64,000 nucleotides of DNA from Dillenia suffruticosa (lineage: Eukaryota; Streptophyta; Magnoliopsida; Dilleniales; Dilleniaceae). The notes under the pieces were generated by a model. The model ran no database searches and was not told where the DNA came from. It worked only from the letters and a program-made list of their open reading frames with translations. The stretch lies in contig JAVTVX010000004.1 of the NCBI GenBank assembly GCA_033439265.1, positions 24,313,201 through 24,377,200 on the forward strand, written 5' to 3'. Position numbers and translations under genes: made by a program. Positions 22,173 through 34,021 of the stretch are shown one piece after another; position 1 is the first letter of the stretch; every line of letters begins with the position of its first letter.

Positions 22173-25100
22173 CTTGTATGTAACAACCAGCAAAATCAAG
22201 AGTGTCTGTCGATTTTCTTTTGGCTTTTTTTTTTTCGCAGAACTATTTACAAAGGCATAAGAGGGGTATTGTTACCAAGTCAGGTTCACCTGGGACGTGA
22301 ATATGGAACGAAACGAATTCCTCAGAAGATGTCGGATTTTGTATATACAAACCTCAAAAACAAGAGTTTGCATCATTCACATTTCCCTCTATCTTTATAG
22401 ATTGAGAAAGAGAGAGAAGTTGGATGGATAAGCTTCTGCTAAATCCGGCTTTTCTTTTGAGCCATCAATTATTCAAGGTCTATTACTAGCTTTGTACCTA
22501 TTTTCTTACTTCCTCCGTTCGTAAACTCCATAGTTTATCCATAACAAAATTTCTTGAAAGGTTAATGATGTGGATGAATTATGGTCATTTAAAATTTTTT
22601 ATTTTTAATAGTAAAATTTTAAATAATCTAAATTTAAATAATTTTTCAATAAAAAATAGAGAGATAGAGACTCTTATACTACATCATACTAAATGGAGTA
22701 ATTATGGAAATTTGGAGGGGGGAGGGCCGGAACTGGATAATGAGCCCAGCGGTGGCAGGGGTTTAGAAGGAAAGAAAAAAGAGCAATTGACTCGGTAGAT
22801 TTGACTTTTGGGAGAAATTCGTGGCCCACATTTTTAAACATTTCTCCACGTCATCGGATAAGATCGAAATATAATACTGACGTTTTGTGGGTCCTATCTA
22901 TTACTCTCATGTGATTGGGAGGGTCCACCATTTTTGGTCGTATCCAAGAATCGCTCTCTCCACTGACACGTCACCACCTGACGTCTTCTAGTCAACCTGT
23001 AAGATAACCTTCGGCTCTCCGCTGGAATGCCCCCTGGTAGTTTTGATCGTTAATACCCGATTCATTAATTATTATTTTCTATTAAATAAATTATAAAATA
23101 ATCGATAATTATTAAATGATAGTTTAAAAATAAATAACTTATGTATTTTAATATTTATAAATTTTGAAAAAAGATAATTTCTTTTACAATAAAAAAATAA
23201 AAGGTATCACATTCTGAATAAAACAAAAGTTATTTTCTTTAAGGAAATGGCGATCTACACTGTTATTTTTTTAAAATATTATTTTCACAATAGTGTCTTT
23301 TAATAAAATAATTTAAAGAAAAATTAATATTCGATCACTAAACTAATTAGAGGTTAATGAGTGCTTAGTGTTCTGATTGGTGATATTGTTTTTTTTTTAA
23401 TAATGAGATTTGAATATAAAATCACTGAATTGATAGAGAGGGATTATGACGATACTGAGAGGTTATAGTGATTTGTGCAAAAAACTGGGCTCCCCTACCA
23501 AAAAAAAAAAAAAAAAAAAAAAAATCAGAAGATGGACTGGCCTCCATCTAAGTTCGAGCTGGGACCTGGTCCAACCTCCTAAATTTAAACCCGCTGAATT
23601 TAGATGCGACTTCCATGGTTAAGCCCCAATGCTCCGGTCCACGCGGGTTGGACAATGAATTTGTGGGACTCCCATGTGGTCCAACCACTTTTAAAGGCCT
23701 TGGCCTTGCCCAAACCATCAAGCTTACAGTTTCCTCTTGCTTTAAAAATTGAGAATTAGGAGACTAGACAAAGAAATCAAATTTTGTAGATGAGGTGGGA
23801 CAAAGGTTGTGGGGGTCTATTAAGACAGCTTTTCTTAGGGGAGGTTCTTAGGGGAGGTCTTGTGCATGTCGTCCCCCCTCCCCTTTTCACTTATTCAAAT
23901 TAAGCCAACTTGTAGTCCTTTTATACTCCAACCTGTCCCTTTTTTCTATTATATCTACTTTGTGTTTGTCTTCAACGTCTTGCAGGCTTTAGTCTCTGGC
24001 AGCTGTTGCCGTGGTGTCAACTTCCCCACTTCTGCTTATCCTTTACTCTTTCAAGCACCCATCTTTTATATCTCATCCTATGGTAACTATCCCATAGGGG
24101 CACATAGAAGAACCCCATTTCCCTTTCTCCTTTCCAACAATCAAGGCTTGTGGCCTTTTGTTTCTTTGCTAGTTGCTTAGTTGCAACCATTTCCCATGAC
24201 AGCGGATTTCGTAATAAAACATAGATCCTCACACATGTATATTTGGAAATGGATTTTCATGTGTTCCCCATGAGAAATGAGATTAGAATCACTTACAAAA
24301 GTGATTAACAATGTAATTACTGAGACATCCATGCCAATCATCAATCTTTAATTCAAAGGGGATTCGGGGAATCAAAGCGGCTGCTACACAATATGGGAAG
24401 AGAAAATCAATTTTGGGTGCATGCATTTGCAAGTTGATTCTCAAAATAATTCTATGTTAATGCACAAGTTGGCCAAGTTGCAACCTTTTGAGCGTGTGGA
24501 GAGGTGGTTGTGATTGTCTATTAGTTTAGTTTGATATAAATTAGCAGGTGAAGAAATGTAGGACCCACTCCCCAAAAGGGCTCCCAAAATTTGGCAACTT
24601 GTCCAGTTTGGTGGACCATGACGCATTTGCATCTGCTGTATCTATCCATTTTCTACATCCTTCTTATGGTGGTAGCTTCCAATGTTTGATGCCCAGCACC
24701 CAAACCCAAAAGTCGAACAAATGTCCTCAGAAAGGTTGGTGGGACTCCCCTACTCTCTCTCTCTCACACATAGTCTATAGTAATTAACGTATCCACTGTC
24801 CATCATTTAAGCCCAAAAGCAGAAATGACATCTGCCTTTTTAGGTTCATCAAAGCCGTTATCATTCTATTCTTAATGCAGGTGACCTTTTGGCAAACAGT
24901 CTATGAACTCTTAACATGTGTAATTTATTCCAAATAATTCCATGTTTTTAACTATTTTAGTATTAGTTACCATAAATAAATCATTTTATTTTTCATTTTA
25001 AACCAATACTTTTTAAATATCTATTTATTGATTTATTTATCTATTTTTCATTTTATTTTATTTTATCTTTATTTTTTATTTTATTTTTCTCTCTCTTTCA

Positions 25101-26141
25101 AGTTTGTCTCTCAAATGGTCGACCCCAACTTATTGAGATTAAGGCTTAATTTGTTGTCGTAGAATTAGTTACCATAAAAATCTTAAAAAATATATGTTAA
25201 TGCAGAACAGAGGTAGACCCATTATAGATTTGTCATGATATTTTTTTAATTATTATTATTATCATGTGTATATTGATTTAGACAGAATTGATAACTATTA
25301 ATCATCATTAAATGACTCTCAATTACTTTATTATCCCTATATTATTATTCTCCTCTCCCAATATTCAGAGAATGGTAGATGATTGACCAACAACTGATGG
25401 AAGATCTCATCATTTCACACCTAAATTCATAAGAAATTTTTAGAACTCTTGCTTATTTATTTTCCTCCTATCATTGTGCATCCAGATCCTATTACTCCCA
25501 AGTTATGCCTGAGGGTGTTTTTTCATTTGTAAGTAGCCATTTCCTCTATTATGGATTCGTTTCTTGCACATTTGTAGGACCATTATCAAGATCAAATTCG
25601 TATACACAAACAACATAGGTTTTGATTTGAACAAAAGCGGTCATAAGGCTTAAGAATGCCCTTATTTTGAAGGGGCATTATCCTATTTCAAAACACAAGT
25701 AACAACTCTAGTCATTGAAAACAGGACAGCCAAAATGGCCAAAGAGGTAACACTCTCTGCAATGCAACTACAAATGGTAAGATAAAATCAAAGTAGAAAT
25801 TCTTAAATTGAAAGGAAAACTCCAGCTACAAATCGAAAGGCAAGGAAATAAGAAAAGTAATCATTTGGCTCACAGGCCTGCCTATGTTGCAAGGAGCTTT
25901 CGTTCTTGAGTTGAAAAACGTAGCAAGCTAAACCAATTTTGATCACATTTCCAAACTGTTTGCTTCCGATGTAATCTGCGTATCACCTAAGGCAAAGCAG
26001 GCACCTTTCTTCATCCGTTCATAGAATTGCCTCACAACACAGTAGCATTTCATCTTTGGATTGATCAAAATCAGGAGGTGAAGCATTGCAACATAATCAA
26101 GCACAAAATGCCTGAATTCTAGACATTAGAGGAAGACATCA
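22173..26141. other. Intergenic DNA, no gene seen
   Basis: The first about 100 bases probably hold the DRM1 leader. An A-run lies at about 23500-23524. Mixed-composition sequence at 23.8-24.8 kb has only short unrelated frames, and a repeat-family member lies near 25.02-25.17 kb. No coding exon was recognised on either strand. Confidence 0.55.
25020..25170 (-). repeat. Member of a dispersed LINE-like tail family
   Basis: Read on the minus strand, about 25170-25100 contains ACAACAAATTAAGCCTTAAT, then CAATAAGTTGGGGTCGACC and GAGAGACAAACTTG, followed by an A-rich TAAAATAAAAT tail. It aligns by eye with about 41620-41680 on the plus strand (CAACAAACTGAACCTTATCC, CAATAATTGGAGTCGACTA, AAAGATAAATTTG). 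The 'TTGGGGTCGACTA' block is common in plant retroposon 3' regions. Confidence 0.5.
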
Positions 26142-28524
26142 TTATAACCAGATGAAACCTCTAGTGTCCTGGGACGGAACATCATGACCGTATGAAACCC
26201 TCTGTTTCCTACCATTCCTACGCTTATTTGCTTCTCCTTGAACTCCTCTTGCCCCTCCCCCAGTCCTGCAATTTCCCTTGGCTTCCACCTGTCTTCACAG
26301 TACCAAAGTGCAGTACCATGTTAACTCAATCCAACAAAAAGGACAAAAAGAAAAGCCTACTTTATTATGGCATATAATAACCCTTATTGTGCTTCCTCAT
26401 TTTTGGGCACAAAGTGATCACGAGTCACCCCAACCCTACCAATAAAAGTGTTGGTCAGACTTGATCCCAATTCTCAAGTATTACTTCTAGGGCATCCTCT
26501 CTTTGTCCTCACTGAAGTAACTATGACGCAAAATGTAATTACATAAGAGGACGTGATGAAAAGGTTCGACTTACCCCTAAACAGAAACCAGAAAAGTTGG
26601 TGTCAAAGGTAGGGAAGCTATCCATGCGGCCCATTCCTGAGATCATATCCGAGGAATTTCGCTTGTTGCTACTTCCTGAAACTTCACTACTATGAGTGTA
26701 AGAAGTTGAAGAAGAACACGAAGGCATGGTCACCGTATGTGAGCCTAATGCCTCAATGTCCATATGAAACATCTCTTTGAATAGCTCTTGCAACTCCTCA
26801 AAGCTCTCCTCTCCATTTTCCTGTAAAGCCATATATTTATCACTATATTTCACAAGACCCAGAAGAATTTCTAGAGGTAAAAGCCAGACACTTATATTAG
26901 GGGGCGAAGTATAAGGGAGGAGATTACAATTTGAAGGAACAAACAGCATTCTACAAGATTTAGCAGTAAATGAAGATGAAGGCAGATAATGCTATATCAA
27001 AAGGGAGCAAGCCAGAGATGAAGCAAAGAACCAAAGACTAAGCCAACAGTACTACCAAGTTTCCAATAAAAGCTACAAATTTTCATCTTATCCCGCACAC
27101 TGACATGGCATATCACTACATGGTTGTGGTGATTGAAATTCATAGGGACAAATGGAGTCTGCTTAGAGGCCCGGATATGGCACATGAAACTCAGGGACGG
27201 CGGGTCGTGGTGGGCTCCACCAAAAGTCCATGTTCGGAATAATTCTACAGCACTCCAATTCCTGACTTTGACTTCCACGGTCGAACCTCTTTATCGGGTT
27301 GTGGGCCGGGCCCATTAACTTCATTAGACAACCCAGCTTTCCCAAATCCTATTTTTCATATTCTAAAATCAGAGCAATAATCATACATATGTTCCCAAAT
27401 AAAATATAATATTAGATCAAGAAGATGGTACCAAACTAAATGCATACCTAGGATTTTCGAACCATAATGTTGAACATTTCTCTCATGGTTTCTATCATAA
27501 TTTTAGCCACCAAATTTAAATCAAGAATTAAATTATTTCCAGGCTAAATTTTATTTTTTATTCTTAAAAAAAGGAAGGACTTACACCAGGCTTTGTTTGG
27601 GTCATCAGAGCTGCCATATCGTTCAAAAAATCACCCATCCCCTGCACATTATGAAACCCAAAAATAACTTAATTTTAGAAACTAAAAAAAGAAAAAATAA
27701 ATCAGAAATTAAAATTTTCAATTATCTTTTTACTGTGGTCACATGGGTCAGACAGAAAGTGAAAATTTTTTACATTTTCGTCATCATCACTGTCGTTGAC
27801 TCCCACGTCGTACAAAAATCTTTTGTTCACGTCGGAAAGTACTGTCAATCATTTAAAAAATGTTAAGAGCATACCCGTGAATCCAACTGCTACAATAATA
27901 TCAAAAACCCATAAAAGTAAGATTGTTCCCCCTCCCCAAAGAAGTCTATGAGTAAATAAATTATAAAAAATAATTAATTAGAGGGAGGTGAAATTACCAG
28001 CATAGGCATGTTGAATGGCCTGAAACTTTGTTTTGGCTTCTTCCACGAACTTTGAATTTCCCGACGCTGAACATCGATCTGGATGCCATCTCTAATTTTC
28101 CCAATACAAAAAAGAAAAGAAAAGAAAAGAAAATCAATAAAATTTCCAAATTTCTAATTCTTTCAAAAGAAAATTTAAAAAAGGGGTCCCGGCCAAAATT
28201 TGTGAGAGCCCGGTTAGAAGAAGTCGAGATTTACTTCAATTACCATTCGTGAAGGATTACCCAGTAAAATTCAATTTCCAAATTGGTTGAAAAGAAACGA
28301 AATTTTGAATTAAATTGGGGGAAAACAGGACTATCCTATTTAAAAAAAAAAAAAAAAAAAACAAACAGAGTCGTCGAAAATTGGATTTCGGAAAGATAAT
28401 TGGGGTTGCTGACCAGAGCGAGTTTCTTGTAAGCATTCCTGAGTTCCGACGCAGTGCATTCCTTTTTCAGACCCAATACAGCGTACAAGTCTAAGTTCTT
28501 CCTATCATCATCCTCTGAAGACAT
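26142..28524 (-). CDS. J-domain (DnaJ/Hsp40) co-chaperone, class III type
   Basis: Six exons (28524-28414, 28091-27998, 27841-27774, 27641-27585, 26820-26575, 26288-26142) join in phase to 240 residues with GT-AG introns. The N-terminal J domain (about residues 10-75) runs LDLYAVLGLKKECTASELRN, the catalytic HPD triad at 40-42 (RWHPDRC) and FQAIQHAYAVLSD, ending with KRFLYDVGV. After it come an acidic DSDDDEN linker, a GMGDFLNDMAALMTQTKPG block, an acidic ELQELFKEMF segment, a Ser-rich stretch and a basic C terminus (NKRRNGRKQRV). There is no Gly/Phe-rich or zinc-finger region, so it is a class III (C) J-protein that stimulates Hsp70 ATPase. The NGEESFEELQxLFxEMF block is shared with a small family of plant J-proteins of unknown client. 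Location is probably cytosol or nucleus. The very C terminus is the least certain part. Confidence 0.93.
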
Positions 28525-28721
28525 TGTTCCAAACAGAGGGAGAGAAAACCAGAGAGAGAGAGAGTGAGAGGAAAAGAGAGAGATAGACCCAGAAAGGGAA
28601 ATTGGGTTTTATCGACGAATTGGTGAGAGTATTTAAACCCCCTTTTAAATCATGAGAGACAAGAAGGAAAAGGGATTCTGATACATCTTCGAGGTTTAGT
28701 ACACGGAACCATTTTACCCCC

Positions 28722-28755
28722 GGGGGGGGGGGGAGAGAGAGAGAGAGAGAGAGAA
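28722..28755. repeat. G-run plus (GA)n microsatellite
   Basis: Twelve G followed by about 11 GA units, some 200 bases upstream of the J-protein ATG, so in its promoter or leader. Confidence 0.9.
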
Positions 28756-31423
28756 GAGATGATCTTCCCCCAAACGCCAACGCCACAAGAACCCTCCAGA
28801 ACGCGGCTTTTAAATATTGCCCTATGCACTTACTAGGAGGAGTCCCATTTATTGTTTTGATTGTTCTTTTTATTTAACGAGGGATGAGAGAGAAAATGAG
28901 AAAATTGAGGGCTGTTGGATGGAAAATGATGCGAGGTTGAACGGTATGGATGAGAGGAAGGGGATTAGATATTTATGGTGGAAGTGTGTCCAGAAGGTTC
29001 TGTGTTTTTAAAGGAAAAGGTCTTTCATGACGGCATTGAGGGGGTGGCGTGGGGGGGCTCCTTTTATATTTGTATAACGAGTTGCTTGTCTTGAAGGGTG
29101 GGCGGTCATTTTTTTTAGAGGCACGTGAACCATCGAAGCTTACACTAAAATGTCCCCCTAGGAATAGGAGACACCTGACCTTACCTGACCTGTCATGGTG
29201 TAAGATACGAGGTCGAATGCAAAACTAAAATTCAAGTTTGAAAGCATCCTAATAAGAAACAAACCTTAATGAACATATTAGTGGTAAACCTATACCATAC
29301 TCTGGGCTCCACAAGTATATCGCCCTTGCCTGAAAATTTGTTTCTATTGAAAAAGTTAAAAGAGCAAATGATGAAAGATTTATTAAGCATTGGTAAAAAT
29401 GTTGGAAGGGTGCAGTGGATTTGCTATAAGTGTCACAATGAGGCCACATGCAGGCATACTGTTGCTTCCAGAAGAAACATTGTACATGCAATATGATCAA
29501 TATGATCCACTTGCATGTTAGCCCATCATCATCATCATCTCTCTCTCTCTCTCTGCTTTTAACATAAAATTGAAAAAATAAAACATAAAATAAGAAATGG
29601 GGTTTGTCAACGTCGAGGGATAAAAGCAACGAAATGCCAATTTGAGGTTAGTGAAGGGCCCAACGCTGTTGTCGCGTCAGATCCGAGTCCGTGTGCCTTC
29701 AAATTTTGGCCAATTACAGTTTGCTCCCGTCAGGTTGTCGCTTTTCAAATTCCCACCCCCCGGGTTGGGCCCCGGGGGGGGGGGGGCGGGGGGTTATTTG
29801 TTAAAGTTCGTGCTCTGTTTTATAATAATAATAATAATAATAAACAAAATTCACTCCTTTCTTTTCATAATGTCAGATTCAACCTAATTGAATTTTGTGT
29901 TTCTGAAATTAACAAATAAAATACATGATAAATAGATTAAAAGAATAAACAAGTAGTAAAAAAATATAACTCAATATATATACACACACTGTATAAATGG
30001 AAAGACCAAAGTTTACTCATTGTGGTTCGCATGCTTGTCAAACGGTTCCCCAATTTTAGAAACTCAGAGAACCTGCTAATAGGGAAAATTGCAATTTTTC
30101 TTAAAAGAAAAAAAAAAATTGTTCATATTGTCGTCGTACATTCACGAGGCTGCCGTCTGCGCCGTACGACATGCTCAATGCCTGCGAAGATCCAGCTAAT
30201 GGAGTCAGAGGTCGAAAACTCACTTGGTGGAACCTCAGAAATTGCCAAGCCAGATTCCAATAGATTTCCAACTTTTCTCATGTTTAGACCCCAGACTCAG
30301 CCGAGCCACATCAACAACTAATAACACGCAAAAACACTTAAAGATGGCCAACACCCAGCTGGCGTTCAAGTCAAACCAAAATCAGATAGGCCAACAAGTC
30401 CTTTTGGAACTTTTGGCTGGCTCAAGGTTAGGCCTCCAAGCCAAGATAGTTGCCCAAGTGTCATGGTGTGCCATTTCTACACAAACTTTAACAAGCTGCC
30501 ATACCCCAAGCACAACGAGTTTCGATGACGACAGACAAAAGTATTCATGTTTGAGACATGGTGGCTTTAACAAAATTGGTGTAAATATGATGGATCGCGA
30601 AACCAAGCCCACAGAATGGGCGAGCTGGAAGGCGCTGGTCATGCTGAGTCTAATTTTCTCAACCCCACACCCGGATGACCAGATTAATTGTCTTTTTATC
30701 CGAGCCTGGGGCACACCATCCATTGGTTCCTTCTTGAAGCTTCCGAACTGAGATTACTACAAAGGGATCAATTCAAGCAGACCAATCTTCAACATCCAAC
30801 CAATACTCATCCTCATTCCCGGCATCTACAGTCTTCCAACTACTAATAAGACCCAGCATTATTTCTCATCAAGCAACAATTAACTTTTGTAACTTCCAAC
30901 CACATGACAATTGTGCACTTTTTTTCTCCACTTAAGGTTAACAAGAACAAGATTGCACGCAATGCAAAGGTTTGAACATATCTGAGATAAAAATAAAAAG
31001 AACCCAGCAAACCAATCACAAAAGCTGCAGGAAAGCCCCCTTTAACAACTACAAAGTTGCTAGTGTCATTAGTTCAACCTGTTTTGACATGAACTAAAGA
31101 TGCAGGGGCGGTGCAATTTTGAGAAAAAGGATTCACCAATTAATGTGTTCAGCTAGTGCCAACAAGAAGTATTATGAGTCAAAATCAATAACATTTATCC
31201 ATAATTTTATTCTTCTGATTATTTTCATTCATTTCTTTGGAGAAAACTAAAGATCAATGAACTGAGAGCTTAGTTTTTGAGATATTTTATGCCGATGTTA
31301 ACGATAATCATGGTTGAACTTGGGAAAAAAGATCCGTGCATATATGTATGAGGATAGTTAAACCTCACATATTTTCAAGCTTTTAGTACAGAAAACTTAC
31401 ACTGACATATAATATACATTGAC
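28756..31423. other. Intergenic DNA, no gene seen
   Basis: Holds a (TC)n tract near 29540, a very GC-rich island at about 29752-29793, an (AAT)n run at about 29822-29842 and non-repetitive sequence at 30.0-30.8 kb with overlapping frames on both strands that match no family I know. About 31.0-31.4 kb may include the 3' UTR of the CIA30-like locus. Confidence 0.5.
29752..29793. repeat. GC-rich palindromic, G-quadruplex-prone island
   Basis: CCCACCCCCCGGGTTGGGCC is followed by a run of C and about 13 G, then CGGGGGG. It contains CCCCCCGGG and GGGCCCCGGGG self-complementary parts and more than four G-tracts of at least three G, within an AT-rich background. Confidence 0.7.
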
Positions 31424-33647
31424 TCACTGTGTTGTTCTCAAGGCTTTGATCCAATCAATTTCCAGCTTGAAATCACCAGGTCCAGTTCTGGCACCTGGGA
31501 CACCACCTTCTGCATTGACAAAGAAAGACATACCAAGGATTCGAGACTGATTCATTTCTAGGTTTGCATCTATGACATTGCCTCTCCAAGTTGGTAGATA
31601 TAGTGCCAGAGGAATCCGAGAAACCAAAATTTCAAAAACCATGAGGAATGACCAGATGTTTTCTCACAAATATTCCTGGACCAATGCAAAAAACATCAAG
31701 TAAGCGCAAACCTGAGGTTGCTTAGTTGTTTGCGATAGTGACCTTTTGAAGCAGCCTACTCAGTAAACTCAGTTCTTGGAAATATGTGTACCATATGAAC
31801 AATATATTGTACTGTAAATGCCAAGCCAGCTTTGCAATGATTTGACATTGAAGACCAACATCAATTGCAAAGCCATATTCTTTGATGACAGAAAATAATA
31901 TAAGCCATGATATTGAAAGCTTCCACTTTTCCCTTTCTTAGTTACCAGAGTTTAATGCAGAATATTCATGATTTAAGCATTGATTCTATAGAAATTATAC
32001 GTGGCATAAAGCCCTATGCACAAAGTGAATAAAGTTCAAAGAAAAGGCACACTAACAAACAGCAACGGCTTTACATTTTGCCGTCATTTACTTATGAATC
32101 TAGATCACACAGAAATAGTTTTAGAAGAGATCTATTTCTCAAGACAACAGAGGCTAAGAAACCCACAGACTTTAAATGTATTAGAAATAGAATACAGAAC
32201 TTGCCTTTGCAATATACCAATTGTCTTCAGGAACAAAAATAAATGCTTGCCATGAATTATCTTCCAATTGTCCAGGTGAATTCACCCAATTATCTGTGTA
32301 AATCTGGGATGCAGAAGATAACACTTAGTATGAAAGGCCAAGGTCGACAACACAAAGAAAAAGACATGAAGAGTATTCCTAAACAACAGAATTAAAGCAT
32401 CTACTTTCATGACACACTAAATCAGTAGAAAAATACTTACAGGAGATTTGTAACATCTCCCATCTCCTTTCATCTTCAGAGCTATCTTATCATACGCTTC
32501 CAGGTCAATGAATCCATCAAACTGAAACATGCGCATGCAAGTAAGAGAATGACATAAAATATTCTATGATGGGCAAGGAATCATCACTGGGAAAAACACT
32601 CAAAGCAAGAAGAATTCAAGGAATAAAGTCTTCTTCGAGTGGTTACTACCGTCAAAAGAATTGGACTTCTCAAAATCTAAATACTTGTCCTCAGGATGAG
32701 ACAAAAATTGACTCTGTGATGTACTTTCCATTAGTAATTGACACTAAAAGTCAAACAAATTGTTGACTTCTGAGACCTGCAAAGTCTTTTATTTTACTGA
32801 ACTAAAATGGTATGAGCAAACATTAAGGGCAACGAGAAGTTTTACTTTTTTGGCCCTCATGCCACAAAACCCACTCCTGGCAATGTTCCCGCCCGAATCT
32901 TCACTTACATCCAAGGAGAGATTTCCGGAGAAAAGCAATTAAGAGTTGTATTAAAAAAGAAAAAAAAAAGATATGGATGACATACCATTTGCAAATCACA
33001 TTTCTAGTAACTAATTCAAGATTCACTAGAACTGTAATTGACCAAGATATGTTTATTTTTCTTTCTATACACTGCTTAAAGTAAAAAAGATTAAGTAGAT
33101 AGATAAACCAGATTGAGTAGATAGATAAACCCCCCTCCCCCTCCCCTCCCCCCAAAAAAAAAGGAGGTGGCGAATTTTGAACCAACAAGGCCCGCCAATC
33201 AAAGCATAAACTTTCACCAATATAACAAGCCCCAGACAGTCCCTTTCATCATTTTCTCATAAAGTAAATTTAAGTGCAGATGTCAGTACACCAACTTCTC
33301 AACCAACCAAAGAGCGTTTCAAAGAAAACCCACCAACCACTAGGATGTCCACATTCAAAGGACTGGGCAGGACCATGCATGCGTCAAAAATAAGCACGGG
33401 AAAATTTTCACATAAGGAAATTTATACTTCGTGCAGTTCTGATGTTCATACTTGAAGAAAGAATGTTATGTGCACACACATTTAGTCTTATAAATATTTC
33501 GAAATAAAAAGTTGGAGAGGGTGTGCATTATATTAGTGCCGCAGGGTCCATTTCCAGCATCTGTGATCTCCAACGATGCTGAAGAATGACCTAAAACAAA
33601 ATGCCCCAAAGAGGGAGAACAAGGTCAGCATCATCTCAGGAAACCCG

Positions 33648-33652
33648 ATTAA
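33648..33652. repeat. Left target-site duplication of the Copia element
   Basis: ATTAA directly precedes the 5' LTR; ATTAG directly follows the 3' LTR at 38310-38314. Four of five bases match, consistent with a 5-bp duplication that has since mutated. Confidence 0.6.
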
Positions 33653-33866
33653 TGTTGGAAACGTAAACTTGTTTTAATTAGAATAAATAATATGTATTTA
33701 GTTGCGAATATTAAAGGTCATTTTGTAAGTTTTAAAGTGTTTCAAGTTCCAATAAGTGTCGGTTATAAAATATTATATTTCTATAAATAATGTTCAATTT
33801 AAATGAATAAAATGTGTGAAAAATATTTTATAAGTTGAAAAGTCACTCCTCTATTCTACACTAACA
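33653..33866 (+). repeat. 5' LTR of the Copia element
   Basis: Runs from TGTTGGAAACG to CTAACA, 214 bases, with AT-rich U3/R. Paired with 38100-38309. Confidence 0.93.
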
Positions 33867-33869
33867 AAG

Positions 33870-33880
33870 TGGTATCAGAG
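33870..33880 (+). other. Copia primer-binding site
   Basis: TGGTATCAGAG, complementary to the 3' end of initiator tRNA-Met, three bases after the LTR. This is the usual primer for plant Copia elements. Confidence 0.9.
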
Positions 33881-34021
33881 TCTTTTCATTTTCTCAAAAA
33901 AGACGCACTCACGTTACTTTATAAAAAAATCAAACCCTCCTCTTGAAACAAGATGAATGGAATATTTTCCTTCTAATTTCCAAAACTCACCACAGAAAAT
34001 TATGATAACTAGTGCATCAGA

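Noticed and set aside
21568-22260. Open frame of 230 codons on the plus strand
   Set aside because: It is the antisense of DRM1 exons 1 and 2 and the (GA)n intron tract; the minus-strand exons explain the sequence.
23860-24180. 106-codon hydrophobic-looking frame
   Set aside because: Hydrophobicity comes from T-rich codons; the antisense frame is similarly open and no family matches.
30224-30751. Open frame of 175 codons, plus strand, with an overlapping minus-strand frame
   Set aside because: No family, no splice-supported extension, and both strands are equally open; kept only as unexplained sequence in the intergenic entry.
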